A DNA stretch of 64,000 nucleotides, taken from contig JBATDG010000087.1 of NCBI GenBank assembly GCA_049663345.1, positions 34,520 through 98,519 of the forward strand, written 5' to 3'. The stretch's first letter is position 1; each line of letters begins with the position of its first letter. Below are positions 34,703 to 42,591 of the stretch, one piece after another. Source of the stretch: SZUA-365 sp049663345. Lineage in GTDB: Bacteria; Bacteroidota; Ignavibacteria; SZUA-365. A model generated the notes under the pieces. The model saw nothing but the letters and a program-made list of their open reading frames with translations, did not search any database and was not told the DNA's origin. A program made the translations under genes and the position numbers.

Positions 34703-36066
34703 GTACGGATGTCAAGATAAATATCGGCAGGAGAGGTACAGGCACAATAACCATGGCGGCGATTGCGAATAATTACATCGCCTACCATGTCAACACTAGT
34801 ATTGCTCGCAAACCTGTCCTGCTTTCCGATGTGAGATTTGAAGGAGACATTAATCTGCCTTCAGGAATTTCTCTTGGCACTGATGACCTGTATCTAGGGA
34901 TCAACGCAGACGTGCTTACTCCGAATGCTGAAATCGGTGACCCAGGGAACTGCATCGAAGTTTCCGGCGGGAATACAACTCCCTCCGGTGTTGTACGCAA
35001 ACAGTATACTGCCGTAAATGACGCGTTCACCTTTAATGTGAGTCCCGGTACCGGCCGGTTGTCGCCCATCACGATCAAGGTCATCAGCCCGACGCCATCC
35101 TCCTCATTTACAAGTGCTGTTCCCTGGCCGCATATCTTTGTCCGCGTCGTTCTCAATAATGGTGGAAACGGCGGACACCCCGCGAATCAGCAGTCGCAAA
35201 AAGTCGGGGTTCACTGGCCGGTTAAAGGCTACGGAATCAACACTCCGGTATATTTCTCCGGTGTAATGACTTCCCATAACAACTACAGGAACGGATCAGC
35301 TAACGATCTGTATTCAGCCCGCTACGCTCCAAGCTACGAAGATAACCTTTTTAATAGCGGTTGGGACCTCACCGGAACACAGCAAGTCACGACTACGAGC
35401 GGTGACCTTCGAAGCGTCCCGTTTAACGGCTTCCCCGGCTTTGGTGATTTCACCATCGGTTTTGGAGATCCCTTTGGCGGCGACCCTGTACCCGTCGAGC
35501 TCACTTCCTTCAGCGCACGCTATATCGATGGTTCGGTTCGCTTGAACTGGAATACCGCGACCGAGCTTAATAACTTCGGCTTCGCCATCGAGCGTTCGCA
35601 GGATTCGAAGAACTGGGAAGAAGTCGGCTTCGTGCAGGGCTACGGAACTTCCAGCAGCCCGAAGAGCTATTCGCATACCGATGTGCTTACGGACGACCTT
35701 GCACGCACTCCGCAGCTCGCTTACCGTCTGCGTCAGATGGATCGCGACGGCACAATTGATTACTCGAACATCGTTTTTGTCAAAACGGGCGAACTGCCCG
35801 CCGGCGTCGAACTTTACGCTGCCTATCCGAATCCCTTCAACCCCGCAACTACGATCAGCTTTACTGTCAAGGAGTCTGCGAACGTAAACCTGAAGGTGTA
35901 CAACACCTTCGGTCAGGTAGTCGCGACCCTGCTCAGCAACAGCTCAATGGATGCCGGCCTGCACACGATGTCGTTCAACGGAAATGACCTTCCGAGCGGC
36001 GTGTACATGGCAGTGCTTGAGGCGAGCGGTGAACTGCAGCAGCAGAAGCTTGTGCTCAACAAGTGA
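34699..36066 (+). CDS. Secreted protein B, 3' fragment with type IX-like sorting domain
   Basis: 455 aa if read from GTG 34699, which overlaps the stop of the 5' fragment; the frame is also open further upstream. Content mirrors secreted protein A: LSDVRFEGDINLPSGISLG, VPVELTSFSARYIDGSVRL, NTATELNNFGFAIERS, then YPNPFNPATTISF, LKVYNTFGQVVATLL and PSGVYMAVLEA. Without the 5' part it lacks a signal peptide, so on its own it would not reach the sorting machinery. Best seen as the remainder of one ~600-aa gene, either a pseudogene or phase-varied. Confidence 0.7.
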   Translation: MSTDVKINIGRRGTGTITMAAIANNYIAYHVNTSIARKPVLLSDVRFEGDINLPSGISLGTDDLYLGINADVLTPNAEIGDPGNCIEVSGGNTTPSGVVRKQYTAVNDAFTFNVSPGTGRLSPITIKVISPTPSSSFTSAVPWPHIFVRVVLNNGGNGGHPANQQSQKVGVHWPVKGYGINTPVYFSGVMTSHNNYRNGSANDLYSARYAPSYEDNLFNSGWDLTGTQQVTTTSGDLRSVPFNGFPGFGDFTIGFGDPFGGDPVPVELTSFSARYIDGSVRLNWNTATELNNFGFAIERSQDSKNWEEVGFVQGYGTSSSPKSYSHTDVLTDDLARTPQLAYRLRQMDRDGTIDYSNIVFVKTGELPAGVELYAAYPNPFNPATTISFTVKESANVNLKVYNTFGQVVATLLSNSSMDAGLHTMSFNGNDLPSGVYMAVLEASGELQQQKLVLNK

Positions 36067-36100
36067 GAGTGGAAGAGGTGAGTGAGCACAATTAATCGAT

Positions 36101-36136
36101 ACGCGAGGCGGAGTTGTGAGAGGCTCCGCCTCGCGT
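36101..36136 (+). other. Strong hairpin between cassette-B genes
   Basis: A 13-bp perfect stem (36101-36113 with 36124-36136, core GCGAGGCGGAG) with a 10-nt loop, equivalent in place to the hairpins at 33478-33506. Followed by aagattt rather than a T-run. Confidence 0.65.
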
Positions 36137-36161
36137 AAGATTTAAAGTGAAAGACGGACTG

Positions 36162-36201
36162 GGGAATTAGGAATTACGAATTAAGAATTACGAATTACGA
36201 A
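36162..36201. repeat. gaatta/gaattac short tandem array
   Basis: Five to six copies of a gaatta(c/g) word in tandem. Similar low-complexity arrays occur in intergenic DNA of many bacteria. It is absent at the equivalent place in cassette A. Confidence 0.75.
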
Positions 36202-36225
36202 CTTTGAAGAAGCAGGAAAGAGTTA

Positions 36226-36540
36226 ATGGAGCTGGGAATGGAATCGCGGAACAGAGAAAAGATGGATATTCCGTTTACATTTTCGCAGTATGCGTATCCG
36301 TTGAACCCGAGCGCAACTCTGAGTTTCACCCTTGACGAAGCACAGGAAGTGTCGCTGAAAATTTACAACATGTTCGGACAGGTGGTGCGTACGCTCTACG
36401 AAAGGGTTCAGATGAAAGCCGGGTACCATGAATTGAGGCTCTATGGAGAGACCTTTCCGGCCGGAGGTTGTTACGCGCGGCTCCACACAACAAAGGGAGT
36501 TCAGCAGCGCACGTTGATGCTGAGCACCGAGAATTCCTGA
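36226..36540 (+). CDS. Orphan sorting-domain-like small protein B
   Basis: 104 aa, same length as and closely similar to the protein at 33552: IPFTFSQYAYPLNPSATLSF, LKIYNMFGQVVRTLYERVQMK, then AGGCYARLHTTKGVQQRTLML. ATG 36226 has SD agga (36214-36217) at good spacing, supporting this long form. No signal peptide. Retention of an intact frame in both copies, while the large gene B is frameshifted, suggests the small protein is itself under selection. Function unknown. Confidence 0.65.
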   Translation: MELGMESRNREKMDIPFTFSQYAYPLNPSATLSFTLDEAQEVSLKIYNMFGQVVRTLYERVQMKAGYHELRLYGETFPAGGCYARLHTTKGVQQRTLMLSTENS

Positions 36541-36587
36541 CCCTTGATGGTCGGCCGGGTGAGTTGACGAAGAGAGAGATTGAAGTG

Positions 36588-36631
36588 AAAAAAAGTCCGC
36601 CGTACGCAGTTTGCCGTAGGCGGACTTTTTT
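36588..36631 (+). terminator. Terminator of cassette B
   Basis: A7-GTCCGCC (36588-36601) pairs with GGCGGAC-T6 (36619-36631) around a 17-nt loop that can itself partly pair. Third member of the GTCCGC-core terminator family in this island. Confidence 0.85.
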
Positions 36632-36704
36632 CTTACGGTTGCTGATGTGAATTCGGAGTTCCCTATATTATGTACGGAGTACCTAACGGAAGCAGCGCCG
36701 CAAC

Positions 36705-38087
36705 ATGCCGGAAAAAGAGAAAATTGATGTCCTGATTGTCGATGATGAGGAGCAGATCTGTTTCGTGCTCACTCATCTGCTTAAAGTGCATGGCTATGGC
36801 TCACGCATAGCGCCCCGCGGAGACCGTGCACTGCGGATGATTGAGGATCAGCGCCCGGATCTCATTATCATGGATATTCGGATGCCGGGAATGAGCGGCT
36901 TTGATGTGCTCGAACGTATCCGGGAGTTTGATACAGATGTTCCTGTAATCCTGATGACAGCCCTGCCGGGGGTGCGTGATGCAGTCCACGCAATGAAGGC
37001 GACGGCTTTCGACTACATTGCAAAACCATTCGACAATAACCACATGGTCGGAACAGTTGAACGCGCACTTAGTGTTGCAGCAGACCTGCGCCGGAATGAA
37101 AAATATACAGACCGGTCGCCGGAGCCGCTTCACCCGCTGTTCGCGGCTATGGGCAGCAGCCTGGCCGTACGAAGACTTGCGCGTGAAAGCGGACGAATCG
37201 CGAATTCTGCTAATCCGGTAATGATCATTGGAGAAATCGGAACAGGCAAGCGCCACCTCGGAAAAATTCTTCATACACTCAGTGAACGCCAGGGATCCTT
37301 TCTCAACATCGATTGCACAGGCGCTAGCGAATTGATCCTGCGGCAGGAACTGTTCGGTTCCGCTATCGGAACCGGGCACCGAGGGAAGCTTGAACTGGCG
37401 GATCAGGGCACGCTTCTTCTTGATGAGGTTTCAGAGATTCCGTGGACGTTCCAGGAAATCCTCTCCGAAGCCCTGCATCAAAAGGAATTCTCCGCACCAG
37501 CCAGCGAAGAGATGATCCCGATTGCATGCCGACTTCTTTTCGCTTCGAGTATTGCACCGGATAGAGGTATCGATGGCAACTTCCTGACGCCTCGTTTCCG
37601 TGAGCTTTTCGGAGAAGCGATCATCGAAGTGCCGCCGCTCCGGGAACGGCATGAGGACATCCCCATCCTCGCTCTGGAATTTCTCCAGGATGCGAACAGG
37701 GAGCTGGGGCGAAATATGGTAGTGATCTCGGATGCCGCACTCGAAAAGTTGGTTTCCTATCATTGGCCTGGAAATGTGCATCAGCTTAAATCCACGATTC
37801 GGCGAGCCACTCTGACCTCCAAGGATACTATCGGGATCGATGACATCGATCTCCCGATTTCTCACCACGATGCAACGATGGATGACGGTATTGCTGCAAG
37901 CGTCGCTGTCGCCGGCGCTCCGCTGAAGGAACAAGTGAAGCGGCATATTGCCGAGGTCGAAAGGCAGCTCGTCTTTGAAACACTGCGGCAAACTGGCTGG
38001 AATAAAGCCCAGGCCTCAAGACTTCTGGGAGTTACGTATAAAACATTATTGAAAAAAGTCAGCGATTATGGCCTCGAACGACAATAA
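36705..38087 (+). CDS. NtrC-like response regulator lacking the GAFTGA loop
   Basis: 460 aa. Receiver domain with Asp57 in IIMDIRMPG and Lys in AKPF; AAA+ domain with intact Walker A GEIGTGKR near 176 and Walker B LLLDEV; Fis-type helix-turn-helix NKAQASRLLGVTYKTLL. Between LFG and GKxELA the paralogue at 24749 has 14 residues including GAFTDA; here only 8 (SAIGTGHR) remain, so the sigma54-contacting loop is gone. Such a protein should bind DNA and perhaps ATP but should not open sigma54 promoters. The recognition helix resembles that of the 24749 regulator, so it could compete for the same sites. Followed after 36 nt by its likely kinase. Confidence 0.85.
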   Translation: MPEKEKIDVLIVDDEEQICFVLTHLLKVHGYGSRIAPRGDRALRMIEDQRPDLIIMDIRMPGMSGFDVLERIREFDTDVPVILMTALPGVRDAVHAMKATAFDYIAKPFDNNHMVGTVERALSVAADLRRNEKYTDRSPEPLHPLFAAMGSSLAVRRLARESGRIANSANPVMIIGEIGTGKRHLGKILHTLSERQGSFLNIDCTGASELILRQELFGSAIGTGHRGKLELADQGTLLLDEVSEIPWTFQEILSEALHQKEFSAPASEEMIPIACRLLFASSIAPDRGIDGNFLTPRFRELFGEAIIEVPPLRERHEDIPILALEFLQDANRELGRNMVVISDAALEKLVSYHWPGNVHQLKSTIRRATLTSKDTIGIDDIDLPISHHDATMDDGIAASVAVAGAPLKEQVKRHIAEVERQLVFETLRQTGWNKAQASRLLGVTYKTLLKKVSDYGLERQ

Positions 38088-38123
38088 GCTGCCCTTCCAC
38101 AGTACTCTGATGGAGGCTTCATT

Positions 38124-39191
38124 GTGAAAAAGAAAATTCCACAAATTCCCGTGCAGCTCGAACAGCTGCTTCAAATCCTTCCTGACGCCGCGTACATTCT
38201 CGATGGCGCGGGAATTATTCTCTATGCAAATCCAGCCGTCCACAGGCATACCGGATGGGAATCAGCCCAGCTGGTCGGTCAGTGCGTCGCTGATTCGCTG
38301 CTTTTTGCGCTCCCGTTTCGTTCGTCACTCATGGGCAGCCTCCTCGAGCAAGGAGTGTGGGAGGGTGAATCCGAGCGGATCCGCCCCGATGGCAGTCTCA
38401 ACACAGTCCAGGCGCTTTGGCAGGGTCTCCCGGATCCGGATGGGGCCGCAAGATTCATCGGCATAGATCGGGACATCTCGGAACTCCGCACACAGGAGCT
38501 TGAACTACAGCAGTGCCGCAAACTCGCAAAGATCGGCATCCTCTCTGAAGGTATCGCACACGAATTGCGGAATCCGCTGAGCTACGCGCTTTCCGCCGCA
38601 CAGCTTCTCAACGAAGATACGCTGCCGGAGGAAGTGCGCCAGAAATGTGTTCAAACCATCACAATGGGTGTAAAAAAAGCTGGACTGATTGTCGAAAACA
38701 TGCTTTCGCTCGGTAGGCCACAAACACAGATTACACGGCAGCGAGTCAACATCGTGCTCGTTCTCGCAGAGGCTATTGAAGCGGCCTCATCGCATGCGAA
38801 CTATTCCGCTGTCCGTATTTTTCAGCGTCTTCCCGGCGAAACATTATTCGTCTCTGGTAATCACGATATGCTTGTTCAGGTTTTTCATAACGTCATCACC
38901 AATGCCCTGAATGAAATGCCGAACGGCGGCAGCATTACGGTGAGCGGGGAAAATAGCACTGATAGTATTCGGATATCTGTGTCTGATACGGGCCCCGGCA
39001 TACCTGAGGAGCATATCGACAAGCTCTTCGATCCGTTTTATTCAGCGTCTTCGTCCGGTACAGGCACCGGTCTGGGACTGACGCTCAGCTACTTTATCAT
39101 GAAAGAGCATGCGGGAAGTATCGAAGTGGAAGCGCACCCGGGTTCGGGTGCAACATTTGTACTGACTTTCCCCGGGTTCAACGAATCGTAA
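38124..39191 (+). CDS. PAS-domain sensor histidine kinase
   Basis: 355 aa, GTG start at 38124 with SD ggagg (38112-38116). One PAS domain (residues ~15-125), HisKA with His146 in SEGIAHELRNPLSYALSAAQLL, HATPase_c with DTGPGIP and GTGLGLTL. No transmembrane helix. The kinase core is strikingly like that of the 1657-aa kinase (same IAHELRNPL and YFIM motifs), so one probably arose from the other by duplication. Likely partner of the loop-less regulator upstream; crosstalk is plausible. Confidence 0.85.
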   Translation: MKKKIPQIPVQLEQLLQILPDAAYILDGAGIILYANPAVHRHTGWESAQLVGQCVADSLLFALPFRSSLMGSLLEQGVWEGESERIRPDGSLNTVQALWQGLPDPDGAARFIGIDRDISELRTQELELQQCRKLAKIGILSEGIAHELRNPLSYALSAAQLLNEDTLPEEVRQKCVQTITMGVKKAGLIVENMLSLGRPQTQITRQRVNIVLVLAEAIEAASSHANYSAVRIFQRLPGETLFVSGNHDMLVQVFHNVITNALNEMPNGGSITVSGENSTDSIRISVSDTGPGIPEEHIDKLFDPFYSASSSGTGTGLGLTLSYFIMKEHAGSIEVEAHPGSGATFVLTFPGFNES

Positions 39192-39349
39192 CCCGGCAGC
39201 CTGTCCCGCCTGAGCAAATCAAGAACAGGGCTGATCGATCTGAACCAGATGCTCCGGCAGGTTGTTCTTCCTATATTGCATTGTTTGCATGCATTCCTAC
39301 CTGAAGCGTGCATCGAATTTTTCCGTTCACGAGTTTTTTAGGAGTATTC

Positions 39350-40456
39350 ATGGCAGTCGTCGCCAACTTTAATCAACAGGATGTTCTCAATGCCCTGCGC
39401 GTTGTGCAGGCTCCCTATATGAGTATCGATGTGGCAGCAGCGGATATGGTCCGCGATATCGTCATTACCGATGCGGATGTGCGTTTCACCCTTGATATGA
39501 AAATTCCTCCCGCCTTCGTCCAGTCGAATCTTGAGGTTCAGCTGCGAAAGGCACTGCAGGACCACCTTCCAGGTCTGGGAGAAATAACGATCGATCTAAC
39601 CGTCAGCATCCCTTCGGCGGGTGAAGCGATGAAAAAGAGCGTCGTACCAGGCGTGCGGAACACCATCGCGATATCGAGCGGAAAGGGCGGGGTAGGAAAG
39701 TCTACCGTGGCAGTCAATCTGGCTGTTGCGCTTGCTCAGTCCGGCGCCCGCGTAGGATTGATCGATGCCGATATTTATGGCCCCAGTATTCCACTGATGA
39801 TGAACGTGCAAACTCAGCCGCGCGCCTATTCCGAAGGCGGAAAGACACGCATGCTGCCGGTGGAAAGCTATGGCGTGCAGCTGATGTCGATCGGATTTCT
39901 CGTGCGACCTGAGGACGCCCTCATTTGGCGCGGCCCGATGGCCAGCGGTGCACTCAAGCAATTTCTCTCCGATGTTGACTGGGACGAACTAGACTACCTG
40001 CTGTTCGACATGCCGCCGGGAACCGGAGATATTCAGCTTACACTTTCTCAGTCCCTTCCACTCAGCGGAGCAGTCATTGTGACGACACCTCAGGACATTG
40101 CGCTGGCCGATGCACGAAAGGGCGTAGCGATGTTCGAGAAGGTGTCGGTACCCATACTCGGCCTGATTGAAAACATGTCGTACTACATTTGTTCGCATTG
40201 CGGAGAACGCGATGAGATTTTTGATTATGGCGGCGGAAGACGTACGGCGGAAGAATTAGGCGCTCCGTTTCTGGGCGAAATTCCAATCACGACGCGTGTG
40301 CGCGTCGGTGGCGACAAGGGTGTGCCCATCGTGGAGATGGAACCGGAGAGCCCTGTCTCACAGAGTTTCCGTGAAGCGGCGATGCATCTTGCCGGAAGGA
40401 TCTCTGAAAGCAATATGCGTCAACCGTCCGCACCTGACATCGATATTTCACTCTGA
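39350..40456 (+). CDS. mrp: Mrp/ApbC-type iron-sulfur carrier ATPase
   Basis: 368 aa from ATG 39350 (SD aggag 39340-39344); the frame opens earlier at 39308. Residues ~5-85 are an MIP18/DUF59 domain; then the deviant Walker A SSGKGGVGKST, DADIYGPSIP, FDMPPGTGD and the Fe-S-binding CSHC (SYYICSHCGE). Members bind and transfer [4Fe-4S] clusters to apoproteins in the cytosol. Followed after 13 nt by a NifU-like scaffold gene, a coherent Fe-S assembly pair. Confidence 0.92.
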   Translation: MAVVANFNQQDVLNALRVVQAPYMSIDVAAADMVRDIVITDADVRFTLDMKIPPAFVQSNLEVQLRKALQDHLPGLGEITIDLTVSIPSAGEAMKKSVVPGVRNTIAISSGKGGVGKSTVAVNLAVALAQSGARVGLIDADIYGPSIPLMMNVQTQPRAYSEGGKTRMLPVESYGVQLMSIGFLVRPEDALIWRGPMASGALKQFLSDVDWDELDYLLFDMPPGTGDIQLTLSQSLPLSGAVIVTTPQDIALADARKGVAMFEKVSVPILGLIENMSYYICSHCGERDEIFDYGGGRRTAEELGAPFLGEIPITTRVRVGGDKGVPIVEMEPESPVSQSFREAAMHLAGRISESNMRQPSAPDIDISL

Positions 40457-40469
40457 GGGAGGCATCCTC

Positions 40470-40718
40470 ATGCATTGCGAGAATCTTGTTGAGACACGGA
40501 GCATCCTCATCGCGGCCCTTGATACGGTTCGTCCCTTTCTCAAGAAGGATGGCGGCGATGTCGAACTCGTTTCTGTTTCCCTGGACGGGATTGTAGAAGT
40601 GCGCTTTCTTGGAGAATGTGCAACGTGCTCGCTCTCAATTATGACGCTGCGTGCCGGTATCGAACGAACGCTCATGCTCGCATGCCCGGGTGTGCGGCGC
40701 ATCGAAATGGTAGCGTAA
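40470..40718 (+). CDS. NifU-like C-terminal-domain Fe-S scaffold
   Basis: 82 aa from ATG 40470, with SD gaggg/agg at 40456-40463 overlapping the mrp stop. NifU C-terminal (Nfu) motif: RPFLKKDGGDVELVSV and the CxxC-type GECATCSLS that holds a labile [4Fe-4S] cluster in a homodimer. Probably hands clusters to or from the Mrp protein encoded just upstream. Confidence 0.85.
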   Translation: MHCENLVETRSILIAALDTVRPFLKKDGGDVELVSVSLDGIVEVRFLGECATCSLSIMTLRAGIERTLMLACPGVRRIEMVA

Positions 40719-40796
40719 TGCACTTGCCGCGTATGCCGTTTTTTAGGCAAATTTTTCTAATGTACTTTTCCAGGTTCATTTTCGCCGGTCTGCAGC

Positions 40797-41720
40797 ATGT
40801 CATCTCCAACCCCTGAAAATGTGATTTTCGGAATATTCGGAAATATCGAAAAGCCGGCGGCGCTTGAGGCCGTGCGTCTGACGCTCGAGTTCATGGAGAA
40901 ACGCGGCATCAGCTTCATTGTTGAAAAAGAAGTTGCGGATCTTTTCGAGACTCCCGGAGGAGCCGAACGTGACCGGGCGTCGCGTTCGGAAATTGCCCGA
41001 CGCGCTGATGTGGTCATTGTCTTTGGCGGTGACGGCACATTGCTTGCCGGAATCCAGCATACGCTATCGCACAGCACGCCCCTGTTGGGCGTCAATCTCG
41101 GAAAACTCGGCTTCCTCGCGGATGTCGGCGTGGATGAAGTGTTTTGGGCGATCGATGAAATTCTTGCCTCCCGGTATACTGTCGAGGAGCGTATGACGCT
41201 CTCCGGCCGCAGAGCAGGTGAGGAACACATGTATTCCGCGCTCAATGACATCGTGCTCGCCAAAAGCGGCAAGGCCAAGGTGATCAGCATTGATGCTTAT
41301 GTGGACGATGAATTTCTTGCATCGTTTCATGCGGATGGCATCATCATTTCCACTCCCACCGGTTCGACTGCGTACTCTCTCGCGACCGGCGGACCTGTAG
41401 TCGTGCCGTCCAGCAATGTGATCGTGATAAGTCCGATCAGTGCGCATACCTTGACCGCCCGTCCGGTCATTGTGGACGGAGACAGTGTCATCACCGTTTG
41501 TGCCAGTACGGAAGAAGGATCGGTCATGGCGATGGCTGATGGTGTGACGATATTGCAGGATCAGACTAGCATTGAAATTGAGATCTCGCGTGGAATCCAC
41601 AACGTGGTGCTGGTCAAGGGGCTTGGTCCAAAATACTTTGAAACACTTCGCACGAAGCTCAGCTGGGCACAGGATAACCGATTTCGTGCAGAAACCCAGA
41701 CTCCGCGGAGAACCTACTAA
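40797..41720 (+). CDS. nadK: NAD kinase
   Basis: 307 aa. Signature motifs GGDGTLLA near residue 78, LGFLADV, the NDIVLAK segment and the TPTGSTAYSLATGGP loop. Phosphorylates NAD to NADP using ATP or polyphosphate. Length and motif order are normal for bacterial NadK. Followed by a small secreted thioredoxin-like gene. Confidence 0.93.
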   Translation: MSSPTPENVIFGIFGNIEKPAALEAVRLTLEFMEKRGISFIVEKEVADLFETPGGAERDRASRSEIARRADVVIVFGGDGTLLAGIQHTLSHSTPLLGVNLGKLGFLADVGVDEVFWAIDEILASRYTVEERMTLSGRRAGEEHMYSALNDIVLAKSGKAKVISIDAYVDDEFLASFHADGIIISTPTGSTAYSLATGGPVVVPSSNVIVISPISAHTLTARPVIVDGDSVITVCASTEEGSVMAMADGVTILQDQTSIEIEISRGIHNVVLVKGLGPKYFETLRTKLSWAQDNRFRAETQTPRRTY

Positions 41721-41750
41721 CCGGATATTTTTCCATTCGAGGATACAGTC

Positions 41751-42392
41751 ATGAAAAAGTTTTTAACCATCACTGCAGTTCTTTTGCTTGCTTCCGCGTC
41801 ATCGCTGCGCGCGCAGGAGGAAAAAATACTTACAGGTCCCGTTACCGTTGCCGACCTGATTGATCTTCCCGGATGGTTCGGTGAAGACTATCTCGGATAC
41901 AAACCGGTGAGCCATTACATAGACCGGATCCCTGATTTGATTAAAGACGTCGACATCGTTTGCGTGCTCGGCACCTGGTGCTCGGATAGCAAGCGTGATG
42001 TCCCTCGAATGATCAGAATATTTCAGACCAAGAATATTCCACCAGAGAAGCTGCAGATGATCGGCGTCGATCGGGACAAACGCAGTCCTAACGGCGAGGC
42101 CTCGCAATACAACGTGGACCGCGTCCCTACTTTTATTTTCATTCGCAACGGAAGAGAAATCGGCCGCATTGTCGAAGCTCCGCTTGCGTCACTTGAGAAG
42201 GATATGCTCGGAATCATTGACCCGGAAGCAGGGAAAGCGGAAGCAGCGCCTGTCCCTGCCGCCACAAGCGATGATGGCTCACAAGTGCTCGACGGCTCTG
42301 ATCGCGATCCTGAAGAGGTGCGTATGCAGGACGAGAAGAAGCGTCTTGAGCAGGAACGCCAACGGCATGAAGCAGAGATGCAGAAGAAATAG
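41751..42392 (+). CDS. Secreted thioredoxin-like protein with charged C-terminal tail
   Basis: 213 aa. Signal peptide ends SSLRAQ. Residues ~55-150 form a thioredoxin fold: CVLGTWCSDSKRDVPRM at the active-site position and the cis-Pro loop VDRVPTFIFI. The motif is WCSDS, with a single Cys where thioredoxins have CxxC, so classic disulfide exchange is doubtful. The last ~30 residues are a charged helix (EKKRLEQERQRHEAEMQ). A periplasmic role is inferred; substrate unknown. A strong hairpin follows. Confidence 0.7.
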   Translation: MKKFLTITAVLLLASASSLRAQEEKILTGPVTVADLIDLPGWFGEDYLGYKPVSHYIDRIPDLIKDVDIVCVLGTWCSDSKRDVPRMIRIFQTKNIPPEKLQMIGVDRDKRSPNGEASQYNVDRVPTFIFIRNGREIGRIVEAPLASLEKDMLGIIDPEAGKAEAAPVPAATSDDGSQVLDGSDRDPEEVRMQDEKKRLEQERQRHEAEMQKK

Positions 42393-42428
42393 TGAAAATG
42401 GAAAAGTAACAGTGCATCGGCACGTGTG

Positions 42429-42468
42429 ACAAGAAGAGCGACTTCCCGGTCGCTCTTCTTGTGTTTGT
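42429..42468 (+). terminator. Hairpin terminator after the thioredoxin-like gene
   Basis: A 14-bp perfect stem (42429-42442 with 42449-42462) and 6-nt loop, followed by gtttg. Strong structure with a short T-tail. Confidence 0.8.
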
Positions 42469-42591
42469 AGGCCTTCCGCCGTAACTTTCACACTTGCGTC
42501 TGGCAAGCAGACAACAATCCTCATCAGAGCCCTTACAAGATTATTCCTATCGTTTTTACATCATCAACGTTTCTTTACTCAGGAGAATTGT

